Positions 40,359-52,519 are shown, counted from the first letter of the stretch. The stretch: 64,000 bases of DNA from Paramecium octaurelia (GCA_905182995.1 CAJJDP010000093.1:2563-66562), one strand, 5' to 3'. Translations and numbers: made by a program. The notes: generated by a model not told the origin, from the sequence alone.

Positions 40359-42507
40359 ATGCAATCAGAACTTGAGATTCAGGCAGTGATAGGGTTCACA
40401 GGTATATAAAATGTTTATAATCAAAGGTAAAATAATTTAGGGGCTAGTTTTGCATCCAGATAACGAAGTATGATTTAATATATTAACTCAAAGCATGTTA
40501 TTTATCCATTAGGTTCAACCATCGTAGTTAGACATATAATTACTAGACAATAAACATTTTTAAGGTATGAAAAAGTGATATATTAAATTAGAGGACATGA
40601 TAATTAGATCTCTGTGATAACAGTTTCTCGAACTGGAGATTATGTTGCATCTGGATAGAAAACTTATATGGGATTCTAAGCAGACATTATAATTTGGGAT
40701 TTCAAAGATAGAAGCATGATTCATAGATTGAAATTACATAAAGTGCTGATTTAATCACTCAGCTTTTCTTATAATGAATTATACTTGGCATCATTGGGAG
40801 GAATTGATGATAAAAACATGTTGATTGTTTGGGATATCAAGGCAGGAAAGGCATTGTATGGAACTCCAAATCGTGATCCAGTCAATTAAGTCTAATTTTA
40901 CAACTAATCAGATGAAAAGATGATAGCAGTTTTGAATACTGGAGTTTAGATCCTAACAATAGACAGATTAAATAAAAAGGTATTATGCAATATAACTTAA
41001 AGATTCAATCCGTCGATGTGAATTTTGGTAATGTCAAAAGAACCTTTACTTGTGTTGCAATAGATAAAAATGATAAATTTTGTTATTGCGGAACAAAAAC
41101 TGGAGATGTCTTTGAAATTTAAATGGATATGGCCATTTATAAGAGATTGGCCCCAGTCAAGAAGTTGTTTTCTTAAGGAGTTAATTGCTTGGGTTTATTG
41201 CAGAATGGAGACATAATAGTTGGAGCAGGAGATGGTATGATAGCCAAAGTGTCATTTCAGACAATGCAAATAGTGGCAAGCAGTGAATTGCTCGGAGGTG
41301 TCACATCTGTTTCCTTTACAAATGATTAGACTCATTTTTTCGCAGGAACAGTGCAAAGCAATATTTATTGGTTGGACACAGAAAAATTAATACCAGAATT
41401 AAGAAATACCTGTCATTATGAAAGAATTAATGATGTTGCTTTCCCTCATAATTATTCAGATGTGTTTGCCACAAGTTCTTTGAATGATATCAGAGTTTGG
41501 AATGCTAAAAATAGACAAGAGTTACTAAGAATTTAAGTGCCAAATCTTGAGTGTTGGGCTGTTGCTTTTATGAATGATGGCAAAAGCATTGTTAGTGGTT
41601 GGAGTGATGGAAAGATCAGAGCCTTTTTACCACAATCAGGTAGATTGCTCTATGTAATTAATGATGCACATATTCATGGCTGTACATCATTGACTTGCAC
41701 ATCGGATTGCTAAAGAATCATTTCAGGAGGATCTGAAGGAGAAGTCAGAGTATGGGAAATTGGAAAACAAACTTAAGTTATGAAATCTTCCATGAAAGAA
41801 CATAGAGGAAGAGTATGGTCCATATAAGTCAGAAGAAACAATGAGCAAGCTGTTAGTGCCAGTGCAGATGGGTCTTGTATTATTTGGGACCTTAAATCAT
41901 TCACCAGAGTCATGTGTTTGTTTGAAAGCACCTTATTCAAAATGGTTTTGTACCATCCAGAAGAGAGTTAGTTATTGACTACAGGAAGTGATAGAAAAGT
42001 ATCTAATCATTTTATATAAGATCACTTATTGGGAAACCTTCGATGGATAAGCTATTAGGATGTTAGATGGATCGGAAGAAGGAGAAGTTAATGCTTTGGC
42101 AATTACTAAGGAAGGAGAGCATTTTGTATCAGGAGGAGAAGACAAGGAAGTTAAATTATGGGGATATGATGAAGGAATCTGCTATTTTAAAGGTCAAGGC
42201 CATTCAGGTACTATTACAAGGGTAACTATCTATTTTAAATTAGATTACTATAAGTCCTGATTAAAGGACTATTATTTCAGTTGGTGCAGAAGGAGCCATC
42301 TTTATTTGGAAGATGCCTGAATCTGTTATTAATTCGAAAGCCTAATAAGAATTACCTACTGTTTAAAGTGTTAAAAAATAAAATGATATTCAATAATAAT
42401 CTTAATAATAACAATTATAATAATCAGTGCCTAAAGATGCTTAATCATAAAAATCAAATCAAAATGCTAAATCAGTCAAATCAGGAACAAAATCATCAAA
42501 GAAATGA
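40359..42507 (+). CDS. CFAP52: CFAP52 (WDR16), ciliary WD40 protein
   Basis: 667 residues; animal orthologues are about 620. CFAP52 is a double beta-propeller that binds inside axonemal doublet microtubules and is needed for stable motile cilia. Family-specific blocks are easy to read: GLVLHPDNEHVIYPLGST, FQADIIIWDF, FYCG-like FCYCGTKTGD, HYERINDVAFPHNYSDVFAT, SGGSEGEVRVWEI and GHSGTITR, then FIWKMP at the end of the propeller. Six micro-introns of 22-27 nt leave exactly 668 codons. After the propeller there is a roughly 60-residue tail rich in Gln and Ser/Lys that animal proteins lack. It is convergent with the chitin-synthase-like gene, 113 bp between stops. Confidence 0.95.
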
Positions 42508-42620
42508 TAGAATTTCATTTACATTCATAATAAAGGATTTAAAATATATAGTTTTTCTATTTGTTATTCTAATTTGAAATAAAAAATTCTATTTTTGCAT
42601 ATTAAATTTCTGTTATATAA

Positions 42621-45444
42621 TCATTGTTTAGCCTATCCAAATTAACCACCAATGTTTTTATTACTTTCCAACAAACTACCGATGTGTGGATTACTTTCCA
42701 ACAAACTGCCCTTATTGATGTCACTTACAATTTAATTAACAGTGACGCCATTTTTAATATCGCTTTTTTTAACTGAATTTAACAAGTTGTAGTTGACTTA
42801 AGAATTCTAATATGACTATAACTACTATTACTATTATTACTGCAATTAATCATTCTAATTTTATTGTACTTTTTATTGATTAATTTCTTATGTTTATTTA
42901 AGTTAATTTTATTATTCTTTCAAATGAAGTTAAATTTATCTAGTAATGACTTAGTCCGTTAACTTGCTGATTTAATTTAAATCAATCTAATTTATATTAT
43001 ACTTCTTTGATAATTCATCTTTAAGCTATAATTTTATTGTATTTGTTAAATTGATATAATCTTTATCGTTCATCAGTTGGGTTTACATCATCAATTACTG
43101 CTATTTTTTGCCTTCAGTTGTCTCAGCTACTAGTTTTCTTGTCATTTCAAAAAGTTAGTTATTAGCCTCTAAGTGGATTTTATTATTTAAGATTTGAGAA
43201 ATGCCATCAATTAAATTCCCTTCCCAAATTTAATTTTTTTCTTTTGGAATGGATGAACTGTAACAAAGGAATTAAGTAAACTAAAAAAAGCCAATAATTA
43301 TATCAACTATTGCCAAATATCCAAAGAGTCCAATCAAAATATACCCACAATAATTGTAATAGGACTCAATTGCAATGAAAACGTAAAATAGAATAAAATT
43401 CAACAACAGCTGTGAACCTAATTTTCTTTTCTCATTAATCCTCTATTTAGCTGATGTAGCCTTTTTAGGTAGTTAGAAGAACTGCCAAAAATATGATATC
43501 ATAGAAAATCTAACAAAAAGCCAAACTATTCCTAACCTCTTTGTAATTAACTGGTACAAAAACGTAATCAACACCATAGCCCATAAAGCTATTTCAAATT
43601 CTGATTCTTCATTTATAAAGTTTTTTCCATGGACCAGTATCAAGTTTGCATAAATAAATACTACAACTCCAAAATCTAAATAATTTTATGTTTCCAATAT
43701 GTAGCCAACGTATAAACTTATGTATTTCAATTGAGGAAATTTATACAAAAAAAAAAGTTCATTATTATCTCGGTATTTATTCTCTATTTCCTTAGTTTCC
43801 ATTTGAATATATTCATCCTCTTAGACTTCAATATCAAATTTGCTTTATTCATTCGATTCTTAAATAAAAAGTATATCAATATTGGAGGAAGCTAAGGATT
43901 TAAATTTAAACTCCTGCTTTTCATTCTTTTAAGCCATCAAAGCGATTTCTTATGAATAACCTTTTTCAATGATTTTATCATTAAAATGGTAGAGCTGGGT
44001 TAGTAAGAGGAACAACACAATGTTTATGGAATACAAAATTGGCAATGCAACAGCTAAAGCAGTATATCCTACGGATTTTTCAAGTAAGTTATAGATTAAT
44101 TGATATGGACATTAAAATGAAAAGAAAAAACCTAATGCAATTGAAGCATACATTACATATTGAAATCGCAAAGTAATTGTGGAAAACTTAGATTTTTGAA
44201 AAAACCCATTGGAACACATTTCTAAATAAATGAAATCTGCATTTCCTCAATTAATCATTGATATTCTTTTTGTATTGGCAAAATTAATTAAATACAGTTT
44301 CAAATTAGTTAATTTTAAATTTCTATTCAACAATGCATTATGTAATAACTTTTAATTCTTTACCTGAATGTTCATTCATAAGTCTAGGTAATATTGAATT
44401 ATATCCTAAAGCCCACGAATTATCAATATATTCATTAGCAACCTTACGTATATAATCATCAACAATAGGTTGTATTCGCTCCCATTAATAAATGCAAGAA
44501 AGGGGATTATGAAATTATTTAATTTTAAACATGGAGTCGATTTTAAAAGCGATGTCAGCAAAATTTCCTTATTAATTATTCCAAAATCTCCCTTTATAAC
44601 TTAATTTTTTCAAACATTAAATTCCAAAATACTTAGTTTCCTTTGCTAAAATTTCAAACAACTATAAGATATTTATGTCTTGACTAAAAACTTCGTTACT
44701 TGATGCAATCGTAACAAACTTTGGTTAAATTAATTTTAGAATTCCTTAATAAATCCATCTAATCAGATCCAATTTGCTTAATTCATTTGCGAAAACAAAA
44801 TAATAACCATTTTAATCTGTAATTTAAAAATAGATGCAATGATTGGTCGAACTCTTAAACTTTTAATGAAAAGGAATGTATTTTGTTTAATAAAAATTTA
44901 AAAACACCTGCTCATTAGATAGCATTAGTTTCTTAAATGCAGATTTACCATTTATTATTATGATAGGTTTTATTTTTGTTTCTGGCTTGCTATACACCTA
45001 CATCTATTGAGTTAAACTTTAAAAATCTTCATTTTAATAGATTAATATTGCAACATTTGATCCTGGTAATGAAGTTCTCTATTCTTAATTTTGTGATTTA
45101 TTCTAAGTGCGAAATCCTTTTTAAAAGCCATATGATCCTGCATTAGGTTAGAGAGATTTGGGTCCAAAAATTTAATCAGGTAGGCAGTCCTCTAAGTTTG
45201 ATATTTTTTGTGTCTCTATTAGCGGTTGACGCACAAAATCTATATATTTTTTCATATATTCTATTTTTTTTAAGAACTAAAGCTATTGAGTTTGCGATAT
45301 GAATTCAAGGATCCCAAACTTATCAAGTGAAAGTGGGAAAACATGATGCTATTTGCTTTTTTAATCTTCTAATTCTATTTGAAAAGGAATGTCGTCATTC
45401 TCATCAAAAATTATTATACAGTCTATTATTGTATGCTGATTCAT
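42621..45444 (-). CDS. Divergent chitin-synthase-like membrane protein
   Basis: 923 residues; two introns (27 nt near 44340, 25 nt near 44110) leave exactly 924 codons. The N-terminal 380 residues line up in order with the chitin synthase glycosyltransferase-2 domain: VAILIYQNED (family YNED), KPIIIINGK (family VSDG), RWIYQGILKLIQP (family RWFFNAF...LQP), NPLSCIYQWE (family NPL..QNFEY) and LRKCRF...RNVFQWVF where the family has QRRRWINST. Key acidic residues and the QRRRW Trp are absent. The rest has about seven membrane spans and a long Gln-rich coiled coil ending in two copies of GSLLESN. It may be an inactive relative or a glycosyltransferase of other specificity. Homology is inferred by eye and is moderate. 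Confidence 0.6.
42661..42707. repeat. 30-bp tandem repeat in coding tail
   Basis: TTACTTTCCAACAAACT occurs at 42661-42677 and 42691-42707, period 30 bp. It encodes the doubled GSLLESN unit at the C-terminus of the chitin-synthase-like protein. Confidence 0.85.
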
Positions 45445-45719
45445 TAAATTTAATATTTATTATTGATCTATTTATTATTAGCTAGAAGAGACGATTCAAT
45501 TTTTCTATCTAATAATTGACTCTTTTTTTTGAAATTCAGAACCAGAGACAGATTAACTATTACATAAGGAGTCATCATAGGACCTATATAGATTTTTACG
45601 CAATTGTATTATATAACTTTCAAGAAGATTTTCTTGATAATTGAGATTTATTTAATAATTAAATATATTTAATAGTTATGTATATAATCATAAAATAATG
45701 ATATATTAATAATAAAATA
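45445..45719. promoter_or_regulatory. Divergent promoter region
   Basis: 275 bp between the chitin-synthase-like start and the nucleoside-hydrolase start, facing away from each other. AT-rich, no distinct element. Confidence 0.4.
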
Positions 45720-46826
45720 ATGGCAGAACAACTAAAATTTACACATCCCTTCCCTAAATTGCTATTTGATGACAGCCACATTCAATTTAAGAAATACTCC
45801 AAATATATTATTGATACAGATGCTGGATCTGATGACGCTCATGCAATTCTTATTGCCTCTTATATTCTGAAATATATTCGAACCGATGCAGAATTGATTG
45901 GAATAACAGCAGTGGCAGGTAATGCTGCACTTGAAAATGTGATCAAAAATGTAATTAATCTAATCTAATCCTCAAGGTGTACATTACAACTAGAATTGGA
46001 CATTTTGGAGATAATCCTCCTAAAATATACAAGGGATGTAGAACAGATACTTTACGAAGGTTTTATAGAGATAATTACTTTTTGGAAGATGGATTAGGCG
46101 GATAACAATTGAGATTATTAACTGAATTAGGATTGTAAGATAAACCATTGGAATATTTCCATGAAAAACAACATGCTTGTGATTTCATAAAGGATTCAGT
46201 CTACAAATATGGAGAGGACTTATGTATAATTTGTATTGGGCCCATGACTAACATTTACTTAACATTGTAAATGTATCCAGACATCGTTGATAAGCTTGGA
46301 TGTTTATTTGCCATGGGAGGAACATATATGGGTGTAGGCAATGCAGCAAATTCAGTAGCTGAGTTTAATGTGTAAACAGACGTTGAAGCAACAGCAGCAG
46401 TAGCTATGGCAAAGTTTAAATAAAAGATGTTGTTGCCATTTGATGTCGTTTTAGCATACACTTTAGATAAATAGAATGGCAAAGTCATCTTTGAGAATGG
46501 AGCTAATACAAAGAAATCTCAATTTGTTGAAAGTATCTTCAAAGCTGTAAGTCACGATGGAAATTACATTCTTTGTGATGGTATATTAATTTAAAAATCC
46601 TTTTATAGAATTGGCTGTAATGGTGGCACTGGTACCAAGTTTGATAATTTATTCTTTATAAAAGAATATATCTATTGTCTCTGATGGGCAGGCAAGAGGA
46701 TAAGTCATCATTGATTGGTTGACATTGATGAGAGGAAATCAAAAGTCAGTAGTCAGCATTCTAACAGCCTTTGAATGGGATTCTGTTATTGAGATAGCTA
46801 CTAAGGCTAATTAGGATCAATAATGA
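45720..46826 (+). CDS. Nucleoside hydrolase (IUNH family)
   Basis: 339 residues, the usual length for inosine-uridine-preferring nucleoside hydrolases, which cleave the N-glycosidic bond of ribonucleosides for base salvage. The Ca2+/ribose-binding DTDAGSDDAHAI motif is complete near residue 32, followed by GITAVAGNA. GPMTNIYLTL and MGGTYMGVGN fit the conserved middle. The second catalytic site reads LCDELAVMVAL, with Cys-Asp where the best-studied enzymes have His-Asp, as in the Cys-type nucleoside hydrolases. Introns at 45951-45976, 46581-46608 and 46632-46664 leave exactly 340 codons. Stop TGA 46824-46826. Confidence 0.93.
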
Positions 46827-46868
46827 TATATAAAGATCAAATATTTACATTAATTTAAGAATTAACAT

Positions 46869-48193
46869 TCATAATTCGAACTCGTATTATTATTCTTCAA
46901 TTTTTGGTTAATAATTTAGCAAATCTCCTGGATCATCCACTTTTAATAATTTATTAATAAAAGGGATCAAGTATATAAGAAGGAGAGTCAATTCCAAAAA
47001 GTAGAGTAAACCAATACAAAAAAACTGAACAAAAATATTACTATCAATGGAGAGTAAAAATTGCTTAGTTTGTTTTCTACAATAGTATGGTAACATCAAA
47101 CCTATTACTAATACGATTGTTCTTATTACTCCTTTTTTAGTAAAGAATTTATGACTGTAAAGTTAAGGATCATAAATCCCTTTTTTATATAGTAAACTAA
47201 TAAAGATAAAATAGGGAAATGAAATTATTGATATTCCAATTATATCATGTTTTTCAAAAGATGTATTATAATACTTATCGTTACACTTTTATTGAGAGTC
47301 AGCCACATCCTTCCAATTCTATTTGAGTTGAGCAAGAATCTACGAATTAATGCAGCCATAATACATCATAAATGATACAGTGATTGTCAAAATCAAATAA
47401 ATTAAGAGAGCTATTTATTACCTGTTAAAAGGTTCTTTCTATATTGTTTAATTCAACAGCTATATTATTTTATCTTGCATTCCACAATTATAGAAAATAA
47501 ATAGCAAGTAAATTCCCATAATCCATCCAAGCATAACTTAATTTAAAAAATGAACCCCAAAATAAACTCTGGCTATTCCTGTTAATAAAATAAAAATAAT
47601 TAATATTGAGCATTTTATTATGCGATTCTTCCAACTAATTTCATTTGATTAGGTTTACTCAGGTTGAATCATTAAATATAATTCTTCTGATTAAACTTAA
47701 TGAGAGTTTTCTGATTGTTGACTATTTTGGGTTTACAGCATGTTAAATAAAATGGCGTAAAATACTAAAGCCCTACATGCATGTCCACTAGGACCTCCAA
47801 AACCATATTAGCAAAAATCCAATTAAATTGTACTATCAATGTAAAAAGGCCTTGGCTATTTTAGTATCATTTTCACAAAGTCCCCAAAGAATGACGAAAT
47901 AGAATACATTATTATTAACTATAAAGTTTACAGCTTATTTGCCTACTTCAACCAGAGGTAGATCAAAATATAATACATTATATTCCTATCCCCCAGGGTA
48001 GAAAATACATAAAATATTAGTTCTTTTATTTGCATTAATAATTACCAATGAATCCCCTCAGGTCCCCAAACTCAAATTATCCTTATAGAAATATAGTGAT
48101 GCGGTTGCTCATTTCAAATGATAAATATCCAAAACTATAATCTAAATAGATATAGAGAATCAAGATTAGCGTTGAAATACTAAATTTTATCAT
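46869..48193 (-). CDS. Glucose-6-phosphatase-like PAP2 membrane phosphatase
   Basis: 433 residues, one 23-nt intron, exactly 434 codons. The three PAP2 active-site motifs are present in order: KMILKQPRPF (KxxxxxxRP), GGPSGHA (PSGH) and ARVYFGVHFLNQVMLG (SRxxxxxHxxxQ). The last motif has Gln where lipid phosphatases have Asp, as in glucose-6-phosphatase. Eight to nine hydrophobic segments surround the motifs, so the active site would face a lumen. The extra C-terminal third (after about residue 280) is more hydrophilic and not recognised. It lies 45 bp downstream of the copine gene on the same strand. Confidence 0.85.
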
Positions 48194-48238
48194 AATAAAT
48201 TAATCTCAAATATTACAAATTAATGACATTAAATATCA

Positions 48239-49737
48239 TCAAAGATTTACATTGTAAAACTCTCTAATTTCCGATTCAATTATTGTAAATATCTCCTCTC
48301 TTAATATTTGAATGCTGTTCTTCTCATTCTCCTTCATGGAACAGAGTCTCACCTTATTCATATTGTTCTAGTTTTTAATGATTGAAGATAATTGATTGGC
48401 ATTCTCTTTGAGTGTAACAATTATCATAATTGTTGGTAAAATTAGTTCTAATTTAATTATATTAGATGTTTACTATGACTTAAAAATAGCTTTAACTTTT
48501 CAGCGTCTGCAATTTCCTCTAATATTAGTAATAGTCCAACTGTGAAATTAGGTTTGAATAGTTCGGATTATTTAACTACCTCAAATAACGCAGGAGTTAC
48601 TTAAACTTTAGTACCAAATTCAATCTCCTTTTTAGTTTTAGTGTAATCAGCACAAATTTCTTGAATTCCATTTGAGTCTTTGGAAATCTCAAAGCTTTAA
48701 TAACTTAAACAATTATACTAATCTTTGAGGGTTTGCTGATGGGTACCACCAAAACCAAAGAGCTTCCCTGAATTTGTTTGATTGTATTAAAATAGCTATG
48801 ATCCAATTAATGTCAGGAACTGCTAAAAAATGTTTAATTATTAGTGAGATATGTGATGTAATTAGTTTGAGTTCTAGGTGAATTCAAAAAAAATATTAGT
48901 TTATATTCGAGTTTTTGCAATCTAACTTAAAAAATTTCTATTTTGATTAATTTAAAATGATAGCAATTTTAACGAACCACAAGAGGCCTAGTATTTTAAT
49001 ATAGTCATTTACATGATTGTGGTTGTATAATGAAAAGGTTTTTGACTGAGAAGCCATTATGTCAGAAATAGAAATTTCTAAGCTTCCTATAAATTTATGT
49101 TTTGGGGGATTCTTTTTAGAATGATCCCAACATTCTATTTTAAAATTCTTGGATTCATCTTAAAAATTCATCAAGCCCATATCTAATTAGAATGGCATCC
49201 AAGTTGGATTTAAGTTACTTTCAATATATTCTGTCTAATGGATTTGATTCCATTATTCTCCATCCCATTAATAAAAATACAAGAATGGATCTGAACGACC
49301 GAATAATCCATCTGTGTTTAGCAGCTTGATTCCTGCCCAATGCTGGTATACTAAGTTCCCTTGCTATATCAATTATGATTATAATTATATTGAATAATGA
49401 TTATTTTCTTTGACTTGGGTTCCTTTCTACAATAATTCCCCCAGTGAAAACTAAATATTCTATATTATGTTACATATATTGATCCAATGGAAGCTTTTTT
49501 GTCAAGGCTCACATCTATCCTATAGCTTTGAAACTTTTTAAAATCAAAGTTAGCCTAAAATGAGGATTTCCAATAATCATTTTCCTTTTCCATTATAAGG
49601 GTTTGATTCACAATCTTAAATATCTGTTCGCTTGATTCTTTGTATGCCAGAGAAACTGTAACTTCTTTTGGCTTGAATTCCTTCAAGAACAGCGTCATTC
49701 CAACAGAAATGTTTTTAAATATACTATCTTATTTCAT
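48239..49737 (-). CDS. Copine
   Basis: 474 residues; three introns of 23, 25 and 26 nt leave exactly 475 codons. Copines are Ca2+-dependent phospholipid-binding proteins with two C2 domains and a von Willebrand A domain. The first C2 (residues about 5-130) is divergent. The second has the classic start LFGRSDPFLYFYQW followed by NPTWMPF. The vWA-like domain reads IFFEFTQNSNQLHHI where copines have IDFTxSNG...SLHY, then KLFGFGG (copine FGFG) and LPTIMIIV (copine LPLSIIIV). The metal-site Asp of the vWA domain is Glu here. Length is slightly under the usual 530. The C-terminus is Lys/Glu-rich. Confidence 0.88.
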
Positions 49738-50323
49738 CACCACTCAAAATGATATTTATAATTATTAATGGATTTTGATGTATTTAAGAAAAATAAAAAA
49801 TATTAATTCAATTTATTAATATATTACGAACAATTCAATAAATATTCAGTTAATATATTCTCATAATTAATGTGTGTGATTCACTACTAGCTGAATAGAA
49901 AAGTGTGTTACGTTATTAATATGATTATTTACTAAATCTCATAAAGTTGTTGAATCTAATTTATGGAGCATATCTTTTAATTACATAGGAATATATTATG
50001 AAAGTATGTTAAATTCATCAATTTAGGTTATTATAAACCAAATAGCTTTAATTTCTAAGGATTGCCAAGGTAATAATTTTTTCAGATTTCAGCATAATTA
50101 ATTGTGTAACATTATTAATAAAATAATATTTTCTCAATTTAATTATAATTAAAAGTAATGTAATTTTGAGAATTTAATACTCAAACAGTAGGGAACAACA
50201 TCAATCTGCAACTTTTTATGAATACCAAAATAATTTAAGTTTAAGGGTCTATGTTTGCGGAGTAACGGATTCATAATTTTTGAAAATAATTAAATAATGG
50301 CATTAGATAATATATATAAAAAT
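49738..50323. other. Intergenic, no gene seen
   Basis: 586 bp of AT-rich sequence; should include the copine promoter and the 3' end of the next minus-strand gene. Confidence 0.45.
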
Positions 50324-51374
50324 TCAAATCCAAGGAAGTAATTTATAACCACAAGGCTGGGAACTTTTATAGTGGGGAGTTTCTATATATTTCAGTGATT
50401 TTTAAAAAAGTTGATATTCCTCCTCTGTGTTCTTCTTATTAAAGTAGTCTATCTAGTTTACGTAGAGTCTTTAGGGATTTAATAGATGGGATTTCAACGG
50501 TTCGTCTAATTTGAATATCCAGAACTCGATGAAGACGATTTAATTCGGATTGACTTGTGTTCTTTTGAACATCTATCTTTGCTCGATTCGGCACTTGTAT
50601 TGGGCTCCCTCATAGGTGTTTATATATTGATCAAAATATTAAACACTAGAGATGGATCCAATGGTGAGATCACACCACATTTTTAATGAACCACCAATAT
50701 CAAATATTGAGGGGAGTGTTTTGGTTTCATGGAGATGGTTAAACATCATATCAGAAGTCACTCCCATCAGAGTGTAAAATTGATCATTGACTATTCTTTG
50801 TGAAAGTGAACTATTGTCCTTGTTCACTTTTTAAATTATACATTGATACGGGTAGTCTTTAGCTATTTGTTCAACTTCCAACAACTCTTCATTTGATATA
50901 TAGTAATGTTGTGTGTATTCATTTAGTATGTTAAATCTTTAGTTTACCAGTTGGATCGCCAGTTAAGCGCACGGGTCGTCTTTATGAGAAAGAATATTAA
51001 TAATTTATTCAATGGAATAGTTGTCCTGATCGAGAAGTTCGAGAGTGTAGAAATAGACATCGCCAAGTTAATCAGTGCGAGTAACTCTGTGGTTGTAGGT
51101 GCAAGGAGTCTCTTTCAAATTTCCCAAGCAGTGGTCAGGTATGTAAGAGAGAGCTAACTTTAGTTCCACATCCGCTTTAACAAAGACGTATTCCCCAACG
51201 GATTTTGGCACTGATACGATACAAATCAATTATTTAATAGGCTAGCGCTTATGATAAGCATTTTCTATCGATTATTGATATATAATTACTCTTTTTATTT
51301 ACACTTTTGGATTATAAAGAGATACTAGTCGACTCATCGTGCATGCTAACACGTTGCCTTACAATTTTACTCAT
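50324..51374 (-). CDS. Unrecognised soluble protein, possible PAS-like core
   Basis: 336 residues with one likely 40-nt intron near the 5' end; 337 codons exactly. No membrane span and no signal peptide. The middle (about residues 120-260) has a pattern reminiscent of a PAS fold: an Asn-rich strand into VNDQFYTLMGVTSDMM, later FDIGGSLKMW and a strand FIEFWIFKLDEP. This is only a shape-level impression, and no catalytic motif is visible. GC content is higher than its surroundings. It is divergent from the small membrane-protein gene at 51867, with 490 bp between them. Confidence 0.6.
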
Positions 51375-51866
51375 TGCAAAATACCTAATTTATTAATTTT
51401 TCTTTAAATCCAAAATTCGGGGATATATTAGCACACAAGATATTTCGTATTATAGGATTCAAAATACGTAATTTGTAATTATTAGAATAATATATATAAT
51501 TGTTATAAAAATTTAAATATTTTTATAAAAACCTATTTTCCTCTTTAAAATTATGTTTATAATTAAATAAAATTAGATTTTGTTAAAATAAAACAGAACT
51601 TTAATTTTATCTAATACATTATATTCACTATTACTTTTGACAATTCAAATTTCAACATGTAAATATTTTTATAAATCTCTCATTTCAACCAGAACAAGTA
51701 TGAATTGATAAATGGATTCCAATTTCATTTCGAATTAGTCTTTCTCGATTAAGTATTCTTTTTTTCAATACATCAAAATGCTTTATTCACACATTCTTAA
51801 TCTATGTAAATCAATCATATTATTTATAAATCAGTTCACATATTAATTAATAATTAGTTAAAATTA
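51375..51866. promoter_or_regulatory. Divergent intergenic region
   Basis: 492 bp, AT-rich, between two genes transcribed away from each other; no gene or distinct motif seen. Confidence 0.4.
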
Positions 51867-52159
51867 ATGACAATCTTAATATGCTTATTGCAGATGATAG
51901 TTTTTACAGTTTCTGCATCCAAGAAATCCAAACAGAAACAGTATGAGTATTTGAATGAGAAAGTCTTGTTTGTTGTGCTTACAGTCTTTGGTAATTGTGA
52001 ATTATTATTAAGAGTGAGTTTGATTTCTTTCTGCATTTTGATCTTTATCATACTGGCATGTCTACATCAAGGAGGTTTTAGATTGATTAGACAGGAGAAG
52101 TTAAATTAAAAGAAAAAACAATAGGAACAATAAATGATTGTGATAATTCCGTCGAATGA
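51867..52159 (+). CDS. Small bitopic membrane protein
   Basis: 88 residues with a 26-nt intron (52075-52100), exactly 89 codons; the stop is TGA at 52157-52159. Two hydrophobic segments are seen: the N-terminal MTILICLLQMIVFTVSA, likely a cleaved signal, and SLISFCILIFIILACL around residues 52-67, joined by a basic/polar Lys-Gln-rich stretch. Without the intron the frame would run to 52238. No family recognised. Confidence 0.6.
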
Positions 52160-52330
52160 GAAATAGCATTACAATCAGTTCCTTTAGGACGTCAACTAAT
52201 CGTTAGATGTTAGCAGATTATCAGAAAATTAATGTTGATATTTGTGTATAAAATCATTTCAATTCAGCTGTTCTTTTAAAAAAATCTATAACTTCATTTT
52301 GAGTCCATAGAATAATCAATTTGCATTTGT

Positions 52331-52519
52331 ATGGTATCAGGGTCATCTGGAGATCCATAAGGTAGTTAAACTCATCCTTAATGTCTAGATGAAGTAATAA
52401 TAATAATTGATAAGGAAATTATTGAACATCTTAAATCCTTGAAATTATATCATGTGGATGTCCTTGATGGTATGATAAAGTCATAAATATTATATGAAGT
52501 TTTCTTGATTCAATTGTGA
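52331..52519 (+). CDS. Small unrecognised ORF
   Basis: 62 residues if unspliced; a GT...AG stretch of 21 nt (GTAATAAT...GATAAG, about 52397-52417) could be an in-frame intron, giving 55. The same frame is open back to an ATG at 52232, so the start is uncertain. The C-terminal half (EEIIEHLKSLKLYHVDVLDG) looks like an amphipathic helix. It might also be a continuation of the small gene to its left. Low confidence. Confidence 0.4.

Noticed and set aside
44247-44249. An apparent in-frame TGA and frame change in the chitin-synthase-like gene
   Set aside because: It lies in a wrong frame. Using a 27-nt intron near 44340 and a 25-nt intron near 44110 gives one open frame of exactly 924 codons.
48239-49737. 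Frame breaks in the copine vWA domain suggesting a pseudogene
   Set aside because: A 25-nt intron just after the second C2 domain and a 26-nt intron near the end restore one continuous frame of 475 codons.
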